Assembly (NCBI RefSeq): GCF_000261365.1
Contig: NZ_AJVC01000003.1
Span: 1,736,001-1,800,000 of the forward strand
Reading direction: 5' to 3'
From: Herbaspirillum sp. GW103
GTDB lineage: Bacteria > Pseudomonadota > Gammaproteobacteria > Burkholderiales > Burkholderiaceae_D
DNA: 64,000 bases
The translations under genes were made by a program, and so were the position numbers. Below are positions 9,076-18,234 of this stretch, piece after piece (positions within the stretch are counted from its first letter, which is position 1; every line of letters begins with the position of its first letter). The notes beneath the pieces are model-generated. The model was given only the letters and a program-made list of their open reading frames with translations. It did not search any database and was not told the DNA's origin.

Positions 9076-9816
9076 TCAGCCCATGTACAGGCCGCCGTTG
9101 AGCGAGAAGTCCGAACCGGTGGCGTACCCGCCCTCAGACGAGGCGATCCAGGCGACGATGGAGGCGATTTCCTCCGGCTCACCCAGGCGCTTGACGGGAA
9201 TGCCGGAGACGATCTTCTCCAGCACTTCCGGACGGATGGCGCGCACCATGTCGGTCCCGATATAGCCCGGCGAGACGGTGTTGACCGTCACGCCCTTGGT
9301 CGCCACTTCCTGCGCCAGCGCCATGGTGAAGCCGTGGATGCCGGCCTTGGCGGTGGAGTAGTTGGTCTGGCCGAACTGGCCCTTCTGGCCATTGACCGAG
9401 GAGATATTGATGATGCGACCAAAACCGCGCTCGCACATGCCCTCGATGACCTGCTTGGTAACGTTGAAGAGCGAATTCAGGTTGGTGTCGATGACCGCAT
9501 CCCAGTCGCCCTTGCTCATCTTGCGGAACTGGCCGTCGCGGGTGATGCCGGCATTGTTGACCAGCACGTCCACTTCGCCGATCTCGGCGCGCACCTTCTC
9601 GAAGGCGGCCTTGGTCGATTCCCAGTCCGAGACGTTGCCTTCGGATGCGTGGATGTCATAGCCCTGGCCGCGCATGGTCGCCAGCCAGGAATCCTTGCGG
9701 GTGGAATTGGGGCCGCAGCCGGCCACCACGGTGTAGCCGTCCTTGCACAGACGGGTGCAGATGGCGGTTCCGATGCCGCCCATGCCGCCGGTCACATATG
9801 CGATACGCTTGCTCAT
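9076..9816 (-). CDS. phaB: Acetoacetyl-CoA reductase PhaB
   Basis: NADPH-dependent short-chain dehydrogenase that reduces acetoacetyl-CoA to (R)-3-hydroxybutyryl-CoA, the substrate of PhaC. The 246 residues show the cofactor motif TGGMGGIG (9-16), NNAG in VLVNNAGITRDG, catalytic Ser in NISSVNGQKGQFGQ and the YSTAK catalytic Tyr-Lys pair. GQFGQTNYSTAKAG and the C-terminus SLNGGLYMG are typical of PhaB. It is downstream of phaC with a 249-bp gap containing a strong palindrome. Confidence 0.95.
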   Translation of the reverse strand: MSKRIAYVTGGMGGIGTAICTRLCKDGYTVVAGCGPNSTRKDSWLATMRGQGYDIHASEGNVSDWESTKAAFEKVRAEIGEVDVLVNNAGITRDGQFRKMSKGDWDAVIDTNLNSLFNVTKQVIEGMCERGFGRIINISSVNGQKGQFGQTNYSTAKAGIHGFTMALAQEVATKGVTVNTVSPGYIGTDMVRAIRPEVLEKIVSGIPVKRLGEPEEIASIVAWIASSEGGYATGSDFSLNGGLYMG

Positions 9817-9901
9817 TATGCTGCCTCCTATAGGGATGGTGATTTATTGGGGTAAGCCCTGCTCCCCTCTTTCGCGTCTGCTTTGCGCCGCATTGGTGGA
9901 G

Positions 9902-9919
9902 GCCCTTCGCGCGAAGGGC
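9902..9919. repeat. 18-bp perfect palindrome in the phaC-phaB intergenic region
   Basis: GCCCTTCGC followed directly by its reverse complement GCGAAGGGC. The 249-bp space between phaC and phaB is otherwise without a gene. No T-tract follows on either strand, so it is not an obvious terminator; it could be an RNA-processing or attenuation hairpin, or a protein site. Confidence 0.5.
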
Positions 9920-10065
9920 GCTCCTTTGTCTTGTCAGGCCGGGCTGCGCCGCGGATGCGCTGTCGGCCGTCTCTCTCTGTCGGCGGGCCGGTACCGGTCA
10001 CCGCCCTCTTCTTTATCCATGCCGCCGGCTTCTGTGGCCCTTCCTGGCCGGCTGGCAGATTCGCA

Positions 10066-11925
10066 TCAACCAGCCGCCTGGTCGGCCTTGACCTTGACGT
10101 AGCGTCCCGGTGCCGGTTCGATGGGCTTGTAGCGCGTCGAACCCGCAGCCTTGGGGGCAGCCACCTTGCGCCCGCCATGCTTGGCCAGGAAGGCGGCCCA
10201 CTCGCCCCACCAGCTGCCCGGATGCTCGGTCGCACCCGCCATCCAGGTATCAGCATCGCTGCCGGCACGGGCCTTGTCGTTGATCCAGTAGTTGCGCTTG
10301 TTCCTGGAGGCCGGATTGATCACTCCCGCAATGTGACCCGAGGCGCCCAGCACGAAGCGGTTGTTGCTGCGCTTGCCGGCATTGATCAGCTCCAGCGACG
10401 CATAGGCCGATTTCCACGGCACGATGTGGTCATCGCGCGAGGCATAGATGAAAGCCGGCGCGCTGATCTTGCGCAGGTCGATCTTCTCGCCGCCCACGGT
10501 GAGGCGCCCGGGTTCCTTGAGCGCATTCTCCAGATACATGTGCCGCAGGTAGTAGCAGAACATCGGCCCGGGCAGGTTGGTGCTGTCGGCATTCCAGTAC
10601 AGCAGGTCGAAGGCGCTGGGCTTCTCGCCCTTCAGGTAATTCGATTCGACGTAGTTCCACAGCAGGTCGTTGGGACGCAGGCTGGAGAAGGCACTGGCAA
10701 AGTCACGTCCGGCCATCAGGCCGCGCTGGCCGATCATCTGCTCGCGCAGGGCCAGCTGCATTTCGTCGATGTAGACATCGATGGCGCCAGTGTCGGAGAA
10801 ATCGAGGAAGGTCGTCAGGAGTGTCAGGCTGGACACCGGATCTTCGCCGCGCGCGGCCAGCAGCGCCAGCGCACAGGACAGGATGGTGCCCCCCACGCAG
10901 AAACCGAGCGCATTGATCTGCGGCTGCTTGCTGATTTCCTGGACCAGATGGATGGAGCGCACCACGGCGTCATCCACGTAGTTTTCCCAGGTGGCGGTCT
11001 CGACCGTGGCATCAGCATTGCGCCAGGAAATCAGGAACACGGTATGCCCCTGCTCCACCGCATAACGCACCAGCGAATTCTGCGGCTGCAGGTCGAGAAT
11101 GTAGAACTTGTTGATGCAGGGCGGCACGATCAACAACGGCACCGCATGCACGGTCTTGGTCAGCGGTGCGTACTGGATGAGCTGGAACAGTGCGTTCTCG
11201 AAGATCACCGAACCGGCACTGGCGCCCACGTCGCGACCCACTTCGAAAGCGGTCTCGTCCGTCTGGGAGATGTGGCCCTTCTGCAGGTCGGCCAGCAATT
11301 GCGCGATGCCTTGCGTGAGACTCTCGCCGCGCGTCTCCAGGATCTTCTGCTGTGCCACCGGATTGGTGGCCAGGAAGTTGGCCGGTGACATCGCATCAAT
11401 CATCTGCTGCACCGCAAAACGCAGTTTGTGGCGCACCTTCTCGGTGCCCTTGACCGCATCGGCCAGGGCCAGCAGGAAGCGGGAATTCAACTGGTAGGCG
11501 GCCGCCTGGAACGCGAAGTAAGGATGTTCCTGCCAGGCCGGCGCCGACAGGCGGCGGTCGGTGATGGCCGGCGTCTTGGCCGCCAGCATCGACTGCCACA
11601 GCTCGCCGAGTTCGCGGGTGTAGTCCTGCTGCAGGCGGACCAGATCGGCGGGATCGAGGGTGGCACCCAGGTCGCCGAGTTGCTTGAGCAGGACCGCGGG
11701 ATCGATCTGCCCGGCACCGGGCGGCATCGCACCACCGGGGAAGCCCTGAAAGCCCGGCATCTGCGGCATGCCCGGCATCGCGGGCACGGGCGGCAAATGC
11801 GACTTGAACTGCTCGAACTGGGATTGGAATTGGGACTGCAACGAGGTCCAGAACTTCGGATCGGACATCTGTGCCAGCCACGCGGATACATCGGGAGAGG
11901 GTTGCTGCGGATTCTGCTTGTTCAT
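10066..11925 (-). CDS. phaC: Class I poly(3-hydroxyalkanoate) synthase PhaC
   Basis: Polymerises (R)-3-hydroxyacyl-CoA into PHA at the granule surface. The 619 residues hold the alpha/beta-hydrolase core with the lipase-like box GFCVGG, nucleophile Cys343, Asp499 in SRDDHIVPW and His531 in GASGHIAG, the full catalytic triad. The N-terminal region is longer than usual because of a Met/Pro/Gly-rich low-complexity stretch at about 45-73. PPCINKFYILDL and WRNAD are class I signatures. It is followed by phaB and divergent from a small membrane-protein gene 57 bp away. Confidence 0.96.
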   Translation of the reverse strand: MNKQNPQQPSPDVSAWLAQMSDPKFWTSLQSQFQSQFEQFKSHLPPVPAMPGMPQMPGFQGFPGGAMPPGAGQIDPAVLLKQLGDLGATLDPADLVRLQQDYTRELGELWQSMLAAKTPAITDRRLSAPAWQEHPYFAFQAAAYQLNSRFLLALADAVKGTEKVRHKLRFAVQQMIDAMSPANFLATNPVAQQKILETRGESLTQGIAQLLADLQKGHISQTDETAFEVGRDVGASAGSVIFENALFQLIQYAPLTKTVHAVPLLIVPPCINKFYILDLQPQNSLVRYAVEQGHTVFLISWRNADATVETATWENYVDDAVVRSIHLVQEISKQPQINALGFCVGGTILSCALALLAARGEDPVSSLTLLTTFLDFSDTGAIDVYIDEMQLALREQMIGQRGLMAGRDFASAFSSLRPNDLLWNYVESNYLKGEKPSAFDLLYWNADSTNLPGPMFCYYLRHMYLENALKEPGRLTVGGEKIDLRKISAPAFIYASRDDHIVPWKSAYASLELINAGKRSNNRFVLGASGHIAGVINPASRNKRNYWINDKARAGSDADTWMAGATEHPGSWWGEWAAFLAKHGGRKVAAPKAAGSTRYKPIEPAPGRYVKVKADQAAG

Positions 11926-11982
11926 GCTCGGATCTGCAATTTTCGCGTATCGTTACGGTTTGTCTCGAAGCGTCACTTCACC

Positions 11983-12252
11983 ATGGTCATCGTCGCTATC
12001 GCATGGCTCTACGTCGTCTTCATGATGTCGATCACCGAACAGTCGGCGATTGCTGGCGTCGCCACTTTCCTGCTGTACGGGATAATTCCCCTGACCATCG
12101 TTTTATACCTGATGGGTACGCCGCAACGCAAGCGGAATCGTCAAAAGATGAAGAAATTGACAGCTGAGCGCAAGGAAGAAATCAGCGATGAGCCGCCCGA
12201 CAAACGCGAGTCCGTCAACCCGGATGGGACACCGCGCGATCCCGCTGGGTGA
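11983..12252 (+). CDS. Small membrane protein divergent from phaC
   Basis: Predicted 89-residue protein: an N-terminal hydrophobic segment (2-14), a second one (about 22-44, GVATFLLYGIIPLTIVLYLMG), then a highly charged tail with many Lys, Arg and Glu and a PDGTPRDPAG end. This looks like a two-helix inner-membrane protein with a cytoplasmic basic tail. I do not recognise a named family. It shares a 57-bp promoter region with phaC, which hints at co-regulation but does not show it. Start chosen at the first ATG in the frame; the ribosome-binding site is weak. Confidence 0.65.
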   Translation: MVIVAIAWLYVVFMMSITEQSAIAGVATFLLYGIIPLTIVLYLMGTPQRKRNRQKMKKLTAERKEEISDEPPDKRESVNPDGTPRDPAG

Positions 12253-12407
12253 GTCCTCCCCCTTCCGATGCTCTTGCGGAAAACTTAGAAAACGACATCA
12301 ACCGCCAAGCTGTGCGCGCGTCCGCAACGCCCGCAGCATGCCGGTTTGCGCACTGCATCATGCAGTGATGCCGGGCGGCAAAACTCAGCAAAACGACCAA
12401 GATCACG

Positions 12408-12671
12408 TCAGCCTCGCGCCACCCGTCGCAAGGTGATCCGGCGATAGCAGGGTTTCAGTACGGCAAGCATGTCGCGCAGCACCGCCGATCCACGCCAGGG
12501 TGGCGAAACATAGGCCATCCGTAACTTCAGGCCATCGCGGTCACGTAACTCACAATCAAGCATGGCGATCATGCTGCCATCGAGCCAGGCATAGACATGC
12601 ACTTCATTGGCCTGGCGCTGCCGGGGGCCTTCGATCTGCCAGCCGCGGGACTGCTGGATGGCGTGACTCAT
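12408..12671 (-). CDS. Small hypothetical protein coupled to the TauE-like permease
   Basis: 87 residues starting MSHAIQQSRGWQIEGPRQRQ. The product looks like a small alpha/beta domain (VHVYAWLDGSMIAMLDCELRDRDG, then YVSPPWRGSAVLRDML) and has no membrane segment. The function is unknown. Its ATG overlaps the permease stop codon (ATGA), so the two are almost certainly translated from one message. About 155 bp to the next feature downstream is empty. Confidence 0.6.
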   Translation of the reverse strand: MSHAIQQSRGWQIEGPRQRQANEVHVYAWLDGSMIAMLDCELRDRDGLKLRMAYVSPPWRGSAVLRDMLAVLKPCYRRITLRRVARG

Positions 12672-13453
12672 CGTGTCGCCTCCAGCAGATCGAGCAGGTG
12701 CCAGGCCAGATGCAGACCCAGCAGCAGCAAACCGATGAAGAAGCAGCGACGGAAGGTGGCGGCGCGCACCCGCGCCCGCACCCGGCTGCCGATGGCCATA
12801 CCCAGCAAGGCGGGCAACAGCACCATCAACGACGCCCAGCCTACGCCTGCGCTGAAGGCTCCCGCTTGCCCCAGGTTGACGGCCAGGGCCAGCGTGGAGA
12901 CGGTAAAGGACAAACCCAACGCCTGGATCAGCTGGTCGCGCGGCAAGCCCAGCGCTTGCAGATACGGCACCACCGGAATCACGAATACGCCGGTGGCCGC
13001 CGTCACCAGCCCTGTCAGCAAACCGATGAGCGGCGACCACCAGCGCTCATGACGGGACGGCACCGTCGGTGTCCAGGCTGCCAGTCCGGCCAGCGCATAC
13101 AGCATCAGCGCCACACCCAACACCACGATGGCATGACGGCCACCATCGGCGCGCATGAATCCGGCACCGGCCAGCGTGCCGATGACCACGCCAGCGAGCA
13201 GCGCCCACAGGCGTTTTGCCAGCATCGGCAAGGCGCCGCCCGTGGCCAGCTGCCAGCCATTGGTGACCATCGAGGGCAGGATCAGCAAAGCCGCTGCCTG
13301 CACCGGCGACATCACCAGACTGAGCAATCCGATGGCCACCGTCGGCAGACCCAGGCCGATCACGCCCTTGACGAAGCCGGCCAGCAGGAACACGGCCAGG
13401 CTCACGGCCAGCGTCGCGGCGTTCATCTCGACAAGGGAAAGCAGGCTGGGCAT
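12668..13453 (-). CDS. TauE/SafE-family membrane permease
   Basis: Integral membrane protein of 261 residues with about eight hydrophobic segments. The opening AVFLLAGFVKGVIGLGLPTV and the repeated glycine-rich pattern in the second half (LIGLLTGLVTAATGVFVIPVVPYL) are the two family repeats. TauE/SafE proteins export sulfite, sulfonates or other small organic anions; the substrate here is unknown. An ATG at 13426 (MNAATLAVSL) would also give a natural start; neither has a strong ribosome-binding site. It is divergent from a LysR regulator, a likely controller. Confidence 0.85.
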   Translation of the reverse strand: MPSLLSLVEMNAATLAVSLAVFLLAGFVKGVIGLGLPTVAIGLLSLVMSPVQAAALLILPSMVTNGWQLATGGALPMLAKRLWALLAGVVIGTLAGAGFMRADGGRHAIVVLGVALMLYALAGLAAWTPTVPSRHERWWSPLIGLLTGLVTAATGVFVIPVVPYLQALGLPRDQLIQALGLSFTVSTLALAVNLGQAGAFSAGVGWASLMVLLPALLGMAIGSRVRARVRAATFRRCFFIGLLLLGLHLAWHLLDLLEATR

Positions 13454-13603
13454 GGCGGGAAAAGGAGCGCGAAGAGAGGATGGCGAAGAATCGATGCTTG
13501 CCAGTCTGCCAGTCCTCGCCCACTCTGAAAATGTGGAATACACTTAGCCAGCCTTCGGCCTGGCCGAAGGCTCAACGCGACCCCCCACCTTCCAGGCACA
13601 CCG

Positions 13604-14497
13604 ATGAGCCATCGTTTCGAACTGTCCGACCTGCGTCTTTTCCTGCACATTGTGGAAAGCGGCAGCATCACGGCCGGCGCCGAACGCGCCCACATGGCGC
13701 TGGCCTCGGCCAGTGCACGCATTCGCAACATGGAGGATGCACTGGGCACCGCCCTGCTGGAACGCGGCCGGCGCGGTGTGCAGACCACCGATGCAGGGCG
13801 CGCCCTGGCCCATCACGCACGCATGATGGCGCAACAGATGCAGCAGCTGCGCGATGAACTGGGCCAGTATGCGCAGGGCCTGAAGGGCCATATCCGGCTG
13901 CTGTGCAATACCTCGGCCATGACCGAATTCCTGCCGGAAGTGCTGGCCCGGTTCCTGGCCCGGCATCCGCACACCGATATCGAACTGGAAGAGAAACTGA
14001 GCTATGAAGTGGTGCAGGCCGTGGTCGATGGCGTGGCCGATGTCGGCATCATCGCCGACTCCGCCGACAGCGGCCCGCTGCAGACCTTTCCGTTCCGCCA
14101 GGATCATCTGGTGGCGGTGCTGGCCAGGAAACACCCGCTGGCGCGCCGCAAGTCATTGGCCTTCAGTGAATTGCTGGGCGAGGATTTCATCGGACTGTCC
14201 GGCGACAGCGCCCTGCAACAGCACCTCTCCAGCCATGCCGCCCGTGCCGGACGGCGTCTGCAATACCGGGTGCGGCTGCGCAGCTTCGACGGCATCTGCC
14301 GCATGGTGGAGCATCAGGTGGGCGTGGCGGTGATTCCGGCCACGGCGGCCCAGGACTGCGCGGCGCACAGGGACATTCGCACCATCCCGCTCACCGATGG
14401 CTGGAGCCGGCGCCAGCTGCTCATCTGCGTGCGCGGGCTGGAAGGCTTGCCCGGCCCTACGCGCGAACTGATCCTGGCCCTGCAAGGCCACGCGTGA
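13604..14497 (+). CDS. LysR-family transcriptional regulator
   Basis: 297-residue regulator with an N-terminal winged helix-turn-helix (LSDLRLFLHIVESGSITAGA then HMALASASARIRNMEDALG, about 5-63) and a substrate-binding-like effector domain from about residue 92 (GHIRLLCNTSAMTEFLP). The start ATG at 13604 follows a region of 150 bp shared with the divergent TauE-like permease gene, so it probably controls that exporter. The effector is not predictable from sequence. Confidence 0.9.
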   Translation: MSHRFELSDLRLFLHIVESGSITAGAERAHMALASASARIRNMEDALGTALLERGRRGVQTTDAGRALAHHARMMAQQMQQLRDELGQYAQGLKGHIRLLCNTSAMTEFLPEVLARFLARHPHTDIELEEKLSYEVVQAVVDGVADVGIIADSADSGPLQTFPFRQDHLVAVLARKHPLARRKSLAFSELLGEDFIGLSGDSALQQHLSSHAARAGRRLQYRVRLRSFDGICRMVEHQVGVAVIPATAAQDCAAHRDIRTIPLTDGWSRRQLLICVRGLEGLPGPTRELILALQGHA

Positions 14498-14505
14498 GGC
14501 AGCAG

Positions 14506-14534
14506 GAAAAATGGCGGCGCCGCAGAGCCGCCAT
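14506..14534. terminator. Terminator between the LysR gene and pgeF (convergent)
   Basis: Hairpin with arms ATGGCGGC (14511-14518) and GCCGCCAT (14527-14534). AAAAA precedes it on the plus strand, so on the pgeF strand it ends in TTTTT. It should stop transcription from rluD-pgeF and may also act on the LysR message. Confidence 0.7.
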
Positions 14535-14575
14535 CGATCAGGCAAAGAAGGATTCGCCCCCGCTCGCAGTCTTGC

Positions 14576-15322
14576 TCACTTGAGCCAGATCAGCGAGCCC
14601 ATGCGTCCGGTGGTCTTGTCGCGCCGGTAGGAATAGAAACGGGAATCGGCCACGGTACACAGGCCGCCTCCGCTGACCTCCTGCACATCCACGCGGGCCA
14701 GGCGCTGGCGGGCCAGTTGGTAGATGTCAGCCAGGTATTTTCCGGGGCGTCCCGGATACCCACGGAAGGCCATGTGCGCCTCGGGCAGTTCCGCCATGAA
14801 GGCCTCGCGCACCTCGGCGCCGACCTCGAAATGCTCCGGCCCGATGGCCGGCCCCAGCCAGGCCAGGATGTCCTGCGCGCCACGTGTGCGCATGGCCGCC
14901 ACGGTCTGTTCCAGCACGCCGGCAGCCAGCCCGCGCCAGCCGGCGTGGGCGGCACCGACGACGCTGCCGGCGCGGTCACAGAACAGCACCGGCAGGCAGT
15001 CTGCCGTCATCATCACGCACACCGCGCCGGGCGTACTGCTGATGCAGGCGTCAGCCGTGGGCTGGTCAGGCAGCGCGGCGGCATCGAGCACCGTCACGCC
15101 ATGCACCTGCGTCAGCCAGGCCGGTTCGGCGGGCAGCAGGCGGCGCAGCAGCGCGCGGTTGCGTGCCACCCGCTGTGCATCGTCCTCGACGTGGGTGCCC
15201 AGATTCAGGCCGTAGCCGCCCTGCCCGTCCCCGTAGGGCGCCGGGCTGAAACCGCCGGCGCGCAGGGTGGTCAGAGCACCGATGTTATCGGGTGCGGCCC
15301 AGTCGGGGATCAGCAGTTCCAT
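14576..15322 (-). CDS. pgeF: Purine nucleoside phosphorylase YfiH / PgeF (laccase-domain protein)
   Basis: Member of the YfiH/DUF152 family, once called polyphenol oxidase and now known as a zinc-dependent purine nucleoside phosphorylase also linked to peptidoglycan editing. The 248 residues contain the metal site residues in QVHG (His), TADCLPVLF (Cys) and AAHAGWRGLAAG (His), plus LGPAIGPEHFEVG. The ATG at 15322 lies 12 bp after the rluD stop, the common rluD-pgeF arrangement, so the two are co-transcribed. Confidence 0.94.
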   Translation of the reverse strand: MELLIPDWAAPDNIGALTTLRAGGFSPAPYGDGQGGYGLNLGTHVEDDAQRVARNRALLRRLLPAEPAWLTQVHGVTVLDAAALPDQPTADACISSTPGAVCVMMTADCLPVLFCDRAGSVVGAAHAGWRGLAAGVLEQTVAAMRTRGAQDILAWLGPAIGPEHFEVGAEVREAFMAELPEAHMAFRGYPGRPGKYLADIYQLARQRLARVDVQEVSGGGLCTVADSRFYSYRRDKTTGRMGSLIWLK

Positions 15323-15334
15323 GGGCGGGCTCGC

Positions 15335-16453
15335 TCAATAGTCGTCATCGTCTTCGTCATAGTCGCCCAGGACCGGATCGGCCTCCTCGCTCATCTCGGG
15401 GATGACCGCCAGGGCCGGGTCGATGTGGGCGCGCCGGAGCAAGTCGACGATGTCTTGCGGCAAGGGGGCCGCCCACTGGCGGAACTTGCCCGAAGTCGGA
15501 TGCACCAGGCCCAGACGCCCGGCCAGCAGTGCCTGACGCGGGAAGATGGGCGCCAGATGCTGCTTGCCATAGAGCGTATCGCCCACCAGCGCGAAGCCCA
15601 GCGATTGCAGGTGCACGCGGATCTGATGGGTACGACCGGTTTCCAGGCGGCAATGCACCAGACTGACCGGCTTGCGGTCGATCTCGCCGGTGGCCAGGCG
15701 ACGGTAATGGGTCACCGCCGGCTTGGCGCGCATGCTCTGCGACACGGCCATCTTGATGCGGTCGCGCGGATGGCGCGCCATCGGTGCATTGATGGTACCG
15801 GAGAGCTGCGGCAGGCCCCACACCAGCGCCAGGTACTGACGCTTCATGCTGCGTGCCTGCAACTGACGCACCAGGTCGGTCTGGGCGGCCAGGGTCTTGG
15901 CCACCACCATCAGGCCGCTGGTTTCCTTGTCCAGACGGTGCACGATGCCGGCGCGCGGCACGTTGGCCAGGGCCGGGCAATGATGCAGCAGGCCGTTCAA
16001 CAGCGTGCCGCTCCAGTTGCCGGCGGCCGGATGCACCACCAGGCCGGCCGGCTTGTTCAAGATGATGATGGACTTGTCCTCATGCAGGATGTCCAGATCC
16101 ATGGCTTCGGGGGCATAAGGCTGGTCGGCCGGCACCGATTGCGGCGCCACCTCCACCAGCTCGTCGCCCAGCATGGTCATCTTGCCCTTGGCGGGCGCGC
16201 CGTCAACGGTCACGTGGCCGTCTTCGATCCACTGCTGGATGCGGCTGCGTGAGAATTCGGGCATCAGGCCGGACAGGACCTTGTCCAGCCGCTGGCCGAT
16301 GACCTCGTCATCCAGGCGAAAACTCAGGGGCTCCAGGCTGGAGACGCTTTCCTCACCGGCTTGCTCGCCGTCATCGAAATCGTCCTCCAGCGGGAGGTCG
16401 GTCTTTACAGGCTCATCGCCATTTGTAATCGGAAGGGGTTTCTTACGTGACAT
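15335..16453 (-). CDS. rluD: 23S rRNA pseudouridine synthase RluD
   Basis: Makes pseudouridines at 1911/1915/1917 of 23S rRNA. The 372 residues carry an acidic N-terminal extension (about 1-45), an S4 RNA-binding domain (about 54-100) and the catalytic domain with the RluA signature HRLDKETSG, catalytic Asp175. The ending is again acidic (GDYDEDDDDY). It is divergent from bamD, a conserved neighbour pair in betaproteobacteria, with 112 bp between the two starts. The bamD -10 element lies just inside this gap. Confidence 0.95.
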   Translation of the reverse strand: MSRKKPLPITNGDEPVKTDLPLEDDFDDGEQAGEESVSSLEPLSFRLDDEVIGQRLDKVLSGLMPEFSRSRIQQWIEDGHVTVDGAPAKGKMTMLGDELVEVAPQSVPADQPYAPEAMDLDILHEDKSIIILNKPAGLVVHPAAGNWSGTLLNGLLHHCPALANVPRAGIVHRLDKETSGLMVVAKTLAAQTDLVRQLQARSMKRQYLALVWGLPQLSGTINAPMARHPRDRIKMAVSQSMRAKPAVTHYRRLATGEIDRKPVSLVHCRLETGRTHQIRVHLQSLGFALVGDTLYGKQHLAPIFPRQALLAGRLGLVHPTSGKFRQWAAPLPQDIVDLLRRAHIDPALAVIPEMSEEADPVLGDYDEDDDDY

Positions 16454-16457
16454 CAGC

Positions 16458-16463
16458 TATAAT
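16458..16463 (+). promoter_or_regulatory. Putative -10 element of the bamD promoter
   Basis: A perfect TATAAT 103 bp upstream of the bamD ATG and 5 bp before the rluD start codon. No good -35 hexamer is seen at 17 bp, so this is an assignment from the -10 match and position only. Confidence 0.4.
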
Positions 16464-16565
16464 CGCCGGATCGGGTTGATTGTATTTCGGGTATCGATGC
16501 AGCCGGCTCGGGTAGGCGCACAGCGCCATGCACAACTGATAGTCCCAGACAAGCACACAAGAGTC

Positions 16566-17366
16566 ATGCACAAAATCTTATTGAAGTTTTTCATCATCGG
16601 TTTTGCCCTCTCGCTCACCGCCTGCGGCCTCTTGCCGGAACAAAAGGACGAGACGGTCGGCTGGTCTGCCCCGAAATTATACTCGGAAGCCAAGGATGAA
16701 CTGAATGCCGGCGGCTACGACAAGGCGATCAAGTATTTCGAGAAGCTGGAATCGCGCTACCCCTTCGGCACCTACGCCCAGCAGGCACAGATGGACATCG
16801 CCTACGCCTACTATCGCCAGAACGAGCAGGCGCAGAGTCTGGCCGCGGTGGACCGCTTCATCAAGCTGCACCCGAACCACCCCAATGTGGACTACATGTA
16901 CTACCTGCGGGGCCTGATCAACTTCAATGATCGCACCAGCATCTTCGACACCTTCACCGACCAGGACAACACCGAGCGCGATCCCAAGGCCATGCGTGAC
17001 GCCTTCGACTCGTTCAAGCTGCTGGCCGAACGTTTCCCCGACAGCAAGTACACCCCGGACGCCATTGCCCGCATGAAATACCTGGTCAATGCCATGTCGC
17101 AATACGACGTCCACGTGGCCAACTACTACTTCCGCCGTGGCGCCTACGTGTCGGCCGCCAACCGCGCCCAGGCTGCCATCAAGCAGTATCCGGATTCCCC
17201 GGCCAACGAAGAGGCGCTGTTCATCCTGATGCGCTCCTATGAGGCTCTGGGCCAGACCAAGCTGAAGGAAGATACCGAACGCATCATCCAGGCCACCTAT
17301 CCCAACAGCCCCTGGTACCACGGCGGCCCCAAGCCCAAGTCCAAGCCCTGGTGGAAGGTCTGGTAA
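16566..17366 (+). CDS. bamD: Outer membrane assembly lipoprotein BamD (ComL)
   Basis: Essential part of the BAM complex that inserts beta-barrel proteins in the outer membrane. The 266-residue precursor has a lipoprotein signal ending LSLTAC with Cys20 as the lipidated residue, then TPR-like helical repeats (SEAKDELNAGGYDKAIKYFE and following). FGTYAQQAQMDIAYAYY is a strong family segment. The start ATG at 16566 gives the correct signal peptide; the open frame runs 131 codons further upstream only by chance. Transcribed away from rluD and ended by a strong terminator. Confidence 0.95.
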   Translation: MHKILLKFFIIGFALSLTACGLLPEQKDETVGWSAPKLYSEAKDELNAGGYDKAIKYFEKLESRYPFGTYAQQAQMDIAYAYYRQNEQAQSLAAVDRFIKLHPNHPNVDYMYYLRGLINFNDRTSIFDTFTDQDNTERDPKAMRDAFDSFKLLAERFPDSKYTPDAIARMKYLVNAMSQYDVHVANYYFRRGAYVSAANRAQAAIKQYPDSPANEEALFILMRSYEALGQTKLKEDTERIIQATYPNSPWYHGGPKPKSKPWWKVW

Positions 17367-17388
17367 GCCCGACCCGGCAACGACAAGC

Positions 17389-17427
17389 AAAAAAAAACCT
17401 CGCCATGCGCATGGCGAGGTTTTTTTT
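17389..17427. terminator. Bidirectional terminator between bamD and yaaA
   Basis: A 22-bp perfect palindrome, CCTCGCCATGC followed by GCATGGCGAGG (17398-17419), flanked by nine A on the left and eight T on the right. It works as a rho-independent terminator for both convergent genes. Confidence 0.92.
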
Positions 17428-17457
17428 CGCGCTGCCGGTGGGCCTGTCGGCCCGGGC

Positions 17458-18234
17458 TCAGCCCTCCAGCTTGCGGCGGAACACCCAGCTGCTCTCGGTC
17501 GAGACTTCGGGTGCAAAGGCATAGCCCTCGACATCGAAGCCCTTGAGCTTTTCCGGCTGGCTGATGTTCTTCTGGGCCGCATAGCGCGCCATCAGGCCGC
17601 GCGCCCGCTTGGCATAGAAGGAAATGATCTTGTACTTGCCGCCCTTCCAGTCCTCGAACACCGGGCAGACCACCTGCGCCTTGAGCAGCTTGGGCTTGAC
17701 CACCTTGAAGTATTCCTCCGAAGCCAGGTTCACCAGCACCGGCGTCTTCTGCGCCGCCAGTTCGCCATTGAGCGCCTCGGTGATCTCGCTGCCCCAGAAG
17801 GCATAGAGATCCTTGCCGCCCGGATTGGCCAGCTTGGTGCCCATCTCCAGTCGGTACGGCTGCATCAGGTCCAGCGGGCGCAGCATGCCATACAGGCCCG
17901 AGAGGATGCGCACGTGCTGCTGCAGGTAATCCAGCTGCCTGGCATTGAGCGAGCCGGCATCCAGCCCTTCGTAGACGTCGCCGTTGAAAGCCAGCACGGC
18001 CTGCTTGGCATTGCTGGTGGTGAACTTGCGCGACCAGCTGGCATAGCGGTTCACGTTCAGCACCGACAACTGGTCGGAAATGCCCATGAGACTGCCGATC
18101 TCGGCCGGCGACTTGGTCTTGAGGACCTCGATGAGTTCGGCCGAACGCGACACGAAGGCGGGCGTGGTGTGGAGCTCGGTGTTGGCAGGCGTGTCATAGT
18201 CCAGCGACTTGGCGGGAGACAAAACAATCAGCAT
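17458..18234 (-). CDS. yaaA: Peroxide stress protein YaaA
   Basis: YaaA (DUF328) protects DNA and proteins during hydrogen peroxide stress, by lowering free iron in E. coli. The 258-residue product starts [16 protein letters not shown], the family signature, and contains [22 protein letters not shown] and the C-terminal [10 protein letters not shown]. The frame extends five codons upstream to a TTG, but the ATG at 18234 matches the family start. It converges on bamD. Confidence 0.94.
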   Translation of the reverse strand: MLIVLSPAKSLDYDTPANTELHTTPAFVSRSAELIEVLKTKSPAEIGSLMGISDQLSVLNVNRYASWSRKFTTSNAKQAVLAFNGDVYEGLDAGSLNARQLDYLQQHVRILSGLYGMLRPLDLMQPYRLEMGTKLANPGGKDLYAFWGSEITEALNGELAAQKTPVLVNLASEEYFKVVKPKLLKAQVVCPVFEDWKGGKYKIISFYAKRARGLMARYAAQKNISQPEKLKGFDVEGYAFAPEVSTESSWVFRRKLEG

